In this document: piece after piece, positions 29,966 to 33,617 of the stretch
How the letters are laid out: every line of letters starts with the position of its first letter
Position numbering within the stretch: position 1 is the first letter of the stretch
Source: DASYYE01 sp035946955
Lineage (GTDB): Bacteria > Actinomycetota > Actinomycetes > Streptosporangiales > Streptosporangiaceae
Direction: 5' to 3'
Assembly (NCBI GenBank): GCA_035946955.1
Contig: DASYYE010000585.1
Span: 1 to 33,617, forward strand
DNA: 33,617 nucleotides
The notes under the pieces: generated by a model
What the model saw: the letters and a program-made list of their open reading frames with translations, nothing else
The model's database searches: none
Told to the model about the DNA's origin: nothing
Made by a program: the position numbers and the translations under genes

Positions 29966-30709
29966 CTAGCAGACGTGGCCGCTGGTCTGGACGTACATCT
30001 CGGTGTTGCTGACCTGCTGCATGTTCCAGCCCGGTGCGTCATCGGCCCAGCACTGGAGCAACGGCCACGGCGGGTAGTGGCCGAGTGAGGTGGCGTCGGT
30101 GAGGCTGTAGAAGTGGGTCCAGAGCGTGTCGCAGGTGTTGCGGCGCTCGGAGTTGGTCAGTGCCCAGCCAGAGTTGAACGGCATGGTGGGGCTGTAGCTG
30201 AACGGTTTGGTGGCGCCGTCGAAGTAGAACCTCCAGATGCCGATGCCGTGGGCGTTGTCTACCTCGAAGTGCCAGTTGGCCCCGGCGCCGATGGTGCCGG
30301 CCCATTGCTGGAGGCTGTCCACGCCGTCTTTGACCCACTCGGCGTACAGCGTCGGCTCGTTCATCGGTGACCCGCCGGTCGCCCAGCCGACCTCCACGTC
30401 ATTGCCGGTGCCGGCCCAGATGAACAGGCTGCGCGACACCTGCCCCCGGAGGCCGTTGAGGGTGCCCTTGGTGTTGGTGGCGATCATCGCCTGGTTGCCG
30501 TAGGCCGCCGCCGTGCTGTTGTCGACCGCTTCGACATTCTGGTGGGTGACAGCGCAGGAAGACCCCACCTGGCCACCGGATACCACCGCCCCAGAAGCAG
30601 GGCTGACGGTATACCGCACCATCCCGCCAGCAGTGAGCACTGCGAGCGCCCCGCCAACTGCCAGGCCGAACGCCACACGCCGAACACCACTCCGATAACG
30701 CCACTTCAC
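29966..30709 (-). CDS. Secreted cysteine-containing protein of unknown family
   Basis: A 247-residue protein with a basic N-terminus (MKWRYRSGVRRVAFG), one hydrophobic segment (LAVGGALAVLTAGGMV), then an exported domain rich in Trp, Asn and Gly. Four Cys are in the exported part (SSCAV, NTCDT, LLQCWADD and the very last residue), enough for two disulfides. Blocks such as SLFIWAGTGNDVEVGWATGG, NWHFEVDNAHGIGIWRFYFD and WTHFYSLTDATSLGHYPP suggest a beta-sandwich or lectin-like surface. The start GTG at 30709 is fixed by GGAAGGAG nine bases upstream and a GTGA overlap with the HATPase stop. No family recognised. Confidence 0.75.
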   Translation of the reverse strand: MKWRYRSGVRRVAFGLAVGGALAVLTAGGMVRYTVSPASGAVVSGGQVGSSCAVTHQNVEAVDNSTAAAYGNQAMIATNTKGTLNGLRGQVSRSLFIWAGTGNDVEVGWATGGSPMNEPTLYAEWVKDGVDSLQQWAGTIGAGANWHFEVDNAHGIGIWRFYFDGATKPFSYSPTMPFNSGWALTNSERRNTCDTLWTHFYSLTDATSLGHYPPWPLLQCWADDAPGWNMQQVSNTEMYVQTSGHVC

Positions 30710-31275
30710 CGGCACACACTCCTTCCGAGAGATGTATCTAACTGTTGTGTGGCTGAGACCAGCGCCCACACGAGCTTTCCGCTGGACCGCTCTAATGGAT
30801 ACGCTCCGTAGTCGTCACTGAGGCTTTCGACAATGAACAGTCCCCGCCCATGCTCTACATCCGGTTCTGGTTGTTGTACTTCTGGCATCTGCTCATTGCC
30901 ATCCCAGACCTGAATGAGCACCAGTTCACGATCAGATTGCAGCCACATCCGTACTGGTGGCGTCCCCGGAGACCACTGCCCGTTGTACCGGCTGCCTATT
31001 AACCCCTTGGAGGCATGCACACTATTCGTGACCAGCTCCGAGACCACCAACGTCACTGTCTCGGCGAGATGAGACAGCCCCCACTCCCACAGCACCTGCT
31101 TGGCATGGAGCCGGGCACAGGGCACCGCACTGGACAGCGCTGCCAACTCCAGATGAGTCCGCAGCGGCCAGGAGTAGGAACCCACGTCGTCCCATTCGCG
31201 GAAGAACACAGGGCCGGTGCCGCAGCCAGTGTGGGCCTGGCATGTCTCAGCTCCAGCGTCGGCCCTGCGGCTCAT
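30706..31275 (-). CDS. HATPase-domain (anti-sigma/RsbW-like) ATP-binding protein
   Basis: A 189-residue protein. Residues about 40-165 form a GHKL ATPase fold of the RsbW/SpoIIAB type. The N box is VTLVVSELVTNSVHAS (Glu80, Asn84), the G1 region is VLIQVWDGNEQMPE and the G2 region is EHGRGLFIVESLSDDYG. Such proteins in actinomycetes bind ATP and often act as serine kinases or partner proteins beside XRE/TPR regulators. GGTGGAG six bases upstream supports the ATG at 31275. It is coupled to the secreted-protein gene by a four-base overlap, which is unusual for this family. The nearest regulator is the divergent TPR protein. Confidence 0.85.
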   Translation of the reverse strand: MSRRADAGAETCQAHTGCGTGPVFFREWDDVGSYSWPLRTHLELAALSSAVPCARLHAKQVLWEWGLSHLAETVTLVVSELVTNSVHASKGLIGSRYNGQWSPGTPPVRMWLQSDRELVLIQVWDGNEQMPEVQQPEPDVEHGRGLFIVESLSDDYGAYPLERSSGKLVWALVSATQQLDTSLGRSVCR

Positions 31276-31286
31276 GGACACTCCAC

Positions 31287-31568
31287 CTACACCGCTACGG
31301 CATCCCACAACACGAGGGCCAGTGCCTCCAGGTCGTCGTCAGTGACCGCGTCATGGGCTGTGCGCAGGACGGCTGCGCAGGTGCGGGCACGGCCGGTCAG
31401 GCGGGGGTCGGTCACGGGGAGGCTGAGCACTGCGTCCAGTGCGTCAAGGAACCGCCGGGTACCAGGCGGCAGGGGTGGGTCAAGTGCCCTGACACCGGGC
31501 TCCAGGCCGAGGCACGGCCCAGAGATCCAGCCGCCATAGTCGATCCTCACAGTGCCGTCGTGCGTCAC
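31287..31568 (-). CDS. Small hypothetical protein heading the cargo operon
   Basis: A 93-residue protein starting with GTG at 31568, eight bases after AAGGAGG. It has an N-terminal strand region (VRIDYGGWISGPCLGLEP) and two helices (PPGTRRFLDALDAVLSLPVT, GRARTCAAVLRTAHDAV), ending DDDLEALALVLWDAVAV. The HATPase gene follows 11 bases later. I do not recognise the family. Its place, between an HATPase and a divergent helix-turn-helix/TPR regulator, is where such loci often carry a small DUF397-like partner, but the sequence does not clearly match that family. Confidence 0.65.
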   Translation of the reverse strand: MTHDGTVRIDYGGWISGPCLGLEPGVRALDPPLPPGTRRFLDALDAVLSLPVTDPRLTGRARTCAAVLRTAHDAVTDDDLEALALVLWDAVAV

Positions 31569-31798
31569 GGGGTCTGCCTCCTTGCTGGGTCTCCAGGGCA
31601 CGGCGCCCCTGTCTTAGTCCGCTGGTCTGGAGGCTTCGCGTAACTCCAGCCGCAGCTCATGCATTGAGCCAACCGCCGCAGCGGGGCCGGGGGAACATGT
31701 GCGCGCCCGTGTGAAAGTTGCGCTGAACACGTGTCGGCCGGGGCCCGTCGTGCGCGATACGCTGGGTGATGTCTCGCGCACGGGAGGGAGCCCCGCCG

Positions 31799-33172
31799 AT
31801 GGCCGAGCCCAATGACGCGCTAGCCGCCTTGCTCGCGGAGGCAGACTGCAAGGCTGGGTGCAGTGCAGCCGGGTTAGCACGCCGGGTCAACGAACTGGGC
31901 CGGGCGCTCGAAGGAACCACGTTCCGCTATGACTACTCGGCGGTGTACCGGTGGGTGCGCAAAGGTGAACAGCCCCGCCCGCCCGTGCCCAGCCTGATCG
32001 CGCGGGCACTGTCAGAGAAACTCGGGCGGCGGGTGACCCCGGCTGAGCTGGGCATGTCGGATACAGCGACGGTGGCGAGCAGGGGGCTTGCGTACCCAGC
32101 CGACGCCGCCGTTACTGTGGATACGATCCTCGACCTTGGGAGGGCTGACGTGAAGCGCCGTGATGTGGTGACCAAGGCACCGTATGTGTTTGCGGCCCTG
32201 GCCGCGCCTAGCCGTGACTGGCTGCTGTCGGTGCTGGGTCAGACCACCAGCAGTGCTGGCCCCCGCAAGGTCGGGTTGCGGCAGGTCGCGGGCATCCGTG
32301 ACATGTTCCGGCTGTTCCAGGAAATGGACGTGATGCGCGGTGGCGGACATGGGCGCGTGGCGCTGGTGGAGTACATGGATAGCTACGTGCTGCCGCTGCT
32401 CAAAGAGCACCACAAGGACAACGTCCGTCTGGCCCTGTTCGAGGCGGCCAGTGAACAGGCTTACCTGGCGGGCTGGATGGCCTACGACGATGGGCAGCAC
32501 GGCCTCGCCCAGCGTTACCTGATCCAGTCACTGCGACTGGCGCAGGAGTCCAAGAACGCGGCCTTGGGTGCGCATGTGCTGGCCGGGATGTCCGACCAGG
32601 CGAACCTGCTGGGTTACCCGGCTGAGGCGCTGGCCCTGGCCAAGTCCGGGCAGCAGGGCATCACCGAGCAGGACTCCCCGGCGTGCCTGGCCGACCTGTG
32701 TGTCCTGGAAGGCCGGGCGCACGCCCGCCTCGGTGACGGGCGCGCGTCCGCGCATGCGGTGGCCCGGGCGGAGCGGGTGTTTCAGCGGGTGGTCCCGGAC
32801 AACGAGCCTGAGTGGGCGCGGTTCATTGATGGGGCCTACCTGTTCGGTGAGGCGTCGTTCTGCTTCCGTGACATGGGCCGCCCCAGTGAGACCGCCCGGT
32901 TTGCGGGTGAGTCCGCGGAAGTGGCGCGGCACCAGGGCCGCGCGCGTCGCGGGGCGCTGAGCCAGGCCGCTATCGCGGTTGCTCACCTGGAACAGCGCGA
33001 CGTGGAAGCCGCTGCCCATGCCAGCCTCACAGCGGTTGACCTGGCTGCGTCCGTGCAGTCCAGCCGATGCAAGGAGACTGTCCGCGACCTGCGGCGGCGC
33101 TTCCAGCCCTACCAGGCCGTCCCGGCCGTCCAAGAGTTCGACGCGCGCGCACGCCAGCTACTGGCGGCGTAA
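31799..33172 (+). CDS. HTH/TPR transcriptional regulator
   Basis: A 457-residue protein. The N-terminal ~75 residues form a DNA-binding region (LAALLAEADCKAGCSAAGLA, RRVNELGRALEG, YSAVYRWVRKGEQPRPPVPS, RALSEKLGRRVTPAELGM). About 300 residues of helical TPR-like repeats follow (VRLALFEAASEQAYLAGWMA, AQRYLIQSLRLAQESKNAAL, EALALAKSGQQGI, ASAHAVARAERVFQRVV, AAAHASLTAVDLAASVQ). GGGAGGGAG before the ATG at 31799 decides the start. It is divergent from the cargo operon and likely controls it or the element. Its TPR surface could bind a peptide or the HATPase. Confidence 0.85.
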   Translation: MAEPNDALAALLAEADCKAGCSAAGLARRVNELGRALEGTTFRYDYSAVYRWVRKGEQPRPPVPSLIARALSEKLGRRVTPAELGMSDTATVASRGLAYPADAAVTVDTILDLGRADVKRRDVVTKAPYVFAALAAPSRDWLLSVLGQTTSSAGPRKVGLRQVAGIRDMFRLFQEMDVMRGGGHGRVALVEYMDSYVLPLLKEHHKDNVRLALFEAASEQAYLAGWMAYDDGQHGLAQRYLIQSLRLAQESKNAALGAHVLAGMSDQANLLGYPAEALALAKSGQQGITEQDSPACLADLCVLEGRAHARLGDGRASAHAVARAERVFQRVVPDNEPEWARFIDGAYLFGEASFCFRDMGRPSETARFAGESAEVARHQGRARRGALSQAAIAVAHLEQRDVEAAAHASLTAVDLAASVQSSRCKETVRDLRRRFQPYQAVPAVQEFDARARQLLAA

Positions 33173-33343
33173 CCGGCTCCACACCCTGACCAGGGTTCTT
33201 CCTCGCTTGCTGGCTTCTGGCTGTGCCACGGTTTCGGTTATTGGGCCGGTCCTTCCACGTTGGCTGGTGCCTGCGGTGGCCACCATGAGTTCCCCCGGCG
33301 CAGCCGGGCCAGGGTGGGACGCGGAGGGGGAGGTCGGAGGGGT

Positions 33344-33407
33344 GCGGGGGAACAGGAGGGGGAACCACGGCGGCTGTGGGGCGGGGTGCCCCCTCGGGTT
33401 CCCCCGC
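33344..33407. repeat. Inverted repeat, 10-bp arms
   Basis: GCGGGGGAAC (33344-33353) is the perfect inverse of GTTCCCCCGC (33398-33407), 44 bases apart. Confidence 0.6.
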
Positions 33408-33408
33408 T

Positions 33409-33427
33409 AACGGGCCGCAGGCCCGTT
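33409..33427. terminator. Short perfect hairpin
   Basis: AACGGGCC and GGCCCGTT flank a GCA loop. It may terminate the regulator transcript (stop at 33172), although it is far downstream and lacks a T-run. Confidence 0.45.
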
Positions 33428-33529
33428 GCCTGCCCCTGCTGTGCGGCTGTTCCTCGCTGAGCCGTCACCTGCATGGACCACGGGTGCTTTTGGCGGGTGG
33501 GCCCGGAGGGGTTTGAAGGATGTGGGGGT

Positions 33530-33600
33530 TCGGGGGAGAAACCATCCGGGGAACCCTGGGGCTGCCTGGGGAAGGGTGCCCCGAGTGGTTTCTCCCCCGA
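33530..33600. repeat. Long inverted repeat, 15-bp perfect arms
   Basis: TCGGGGGAGAAACCA (33530-33544) and TGGTTTCTCCCCCGA (33586-33600) are perfect inverses around a 41-base G-rich interior. The interior itself contains ACCCT/AGGGT and repeated CTGGGG. It is the strongest dyad symmetry in the window and unexplained by any gene. Confidence 0.7.
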
Positions 33601-33617
33601 CGTTTCCGTGCCTGCCT

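Larger units (their letters stand above)
33173..33617. other. Non-coding, repeat-rich right end of the window
   Basis: There is no convincing gene in these 445 bases; open frames are short, low-complexity shadows. The region carries nested inverted repeats listed separately, and four G-runs (33326-33330, 33339-33342, 33346-33350, 33358-33362) that could form a G-quadruplex. It may be an origin, transfer site or spacer of the mobile element. Confidence 0.5.

Noticed and set aside
33238..33474. Short Arg/Pro/Gly-rich frames on both strands at the right end
   Set aside because: They have no start signals and overlap the inverted repeats; coding potential is not supported.
1..33617. CRISPR arrays, tRNA or rRNA genes, including a tRNA att site for the element
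   Set aside because: No regularly spaced repeats and no recognisable tRNA or rRNA sequence were seen; the element boundary is at eccC instead.

Overview
The window is very GC-rich, with short intergenic gaps, many GTG starts and families such as SigE-type sigma factors, ESX secretion genes and a J-domain/FtsK integrative element. It comes from the chromosome of a filamentous or otherwise high-GC actinomycete; I cannot name the species. No rRNA, tRNA or CRISPR array is visible.

Layout. (1) 1-8841 is ordinary accessory chromosome made of regulator/target pairs: the 3' end of a membrane protein, an ArsR regulator next to a half-deleted MFS exporter, a SigE-family sigma factor with its coupled membrane beta-propeller protein, a chimeric hydrolase remnant, a TetR/DHA2 exporter pair, a SnoaL-like protein, an alpha/beta hydrolase, and an XRE regulator with a small membrane protein. 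Several of these have recognisable promoters with palindromic operators, and two look leaderless. (2) 9139-10254 encodes a stand-alone PheS-like class II synthetase paralogue with a C-terminal FDX-ACB domain, the architecture of mitochondrial PheRS. (3) 10411-23744 is a type VII (ESX) secretion locus. A plus-strand operon holds an SAV_915-like protein, a small helical partner, a 457-aa WXG-headed effector candidate and a membrane protein. A minus-strand operon holds two WXG100 proteins, a PPE/Esp-like Gly/Pro-rich substrate and a lipoprotein. The core machine genes eccB, eccD and eccC follow; eccE and a mycosin are not in the window. (4) 23709 to about 33617 (and probably beyond) is an integrative mobile element: a large serine recombinase whose last 12 codons are antisense to the end of eccC, a small overlapping ORF, a membrane-anchored J-domain protein, an FtsK/TraD-like coupling ATPase, and a winged-helix protein with a nuclease-like motif. 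Its cargo operon holds a small protein, a HATPase, a secreted cysteine-containing protein and a lipoprotein, transcribed away from a TPR regulator. The last 445 bases are non-coding and full of inverted repeats.

How it fits together. The ESX genes would export the paired WXG100 proteins and the larger substrates through EccBCD. The 10411-13043 operon resembles effector modules built as partner, toxin and immunity protein, but this is inferred from layout only. The element has inserted at the very 3' end of eccC, leaving the EccC reading frame complete, and may have separated eccC from further ESX genes to the right. Functions are assigned from motifs read by eye; no database search was possible.
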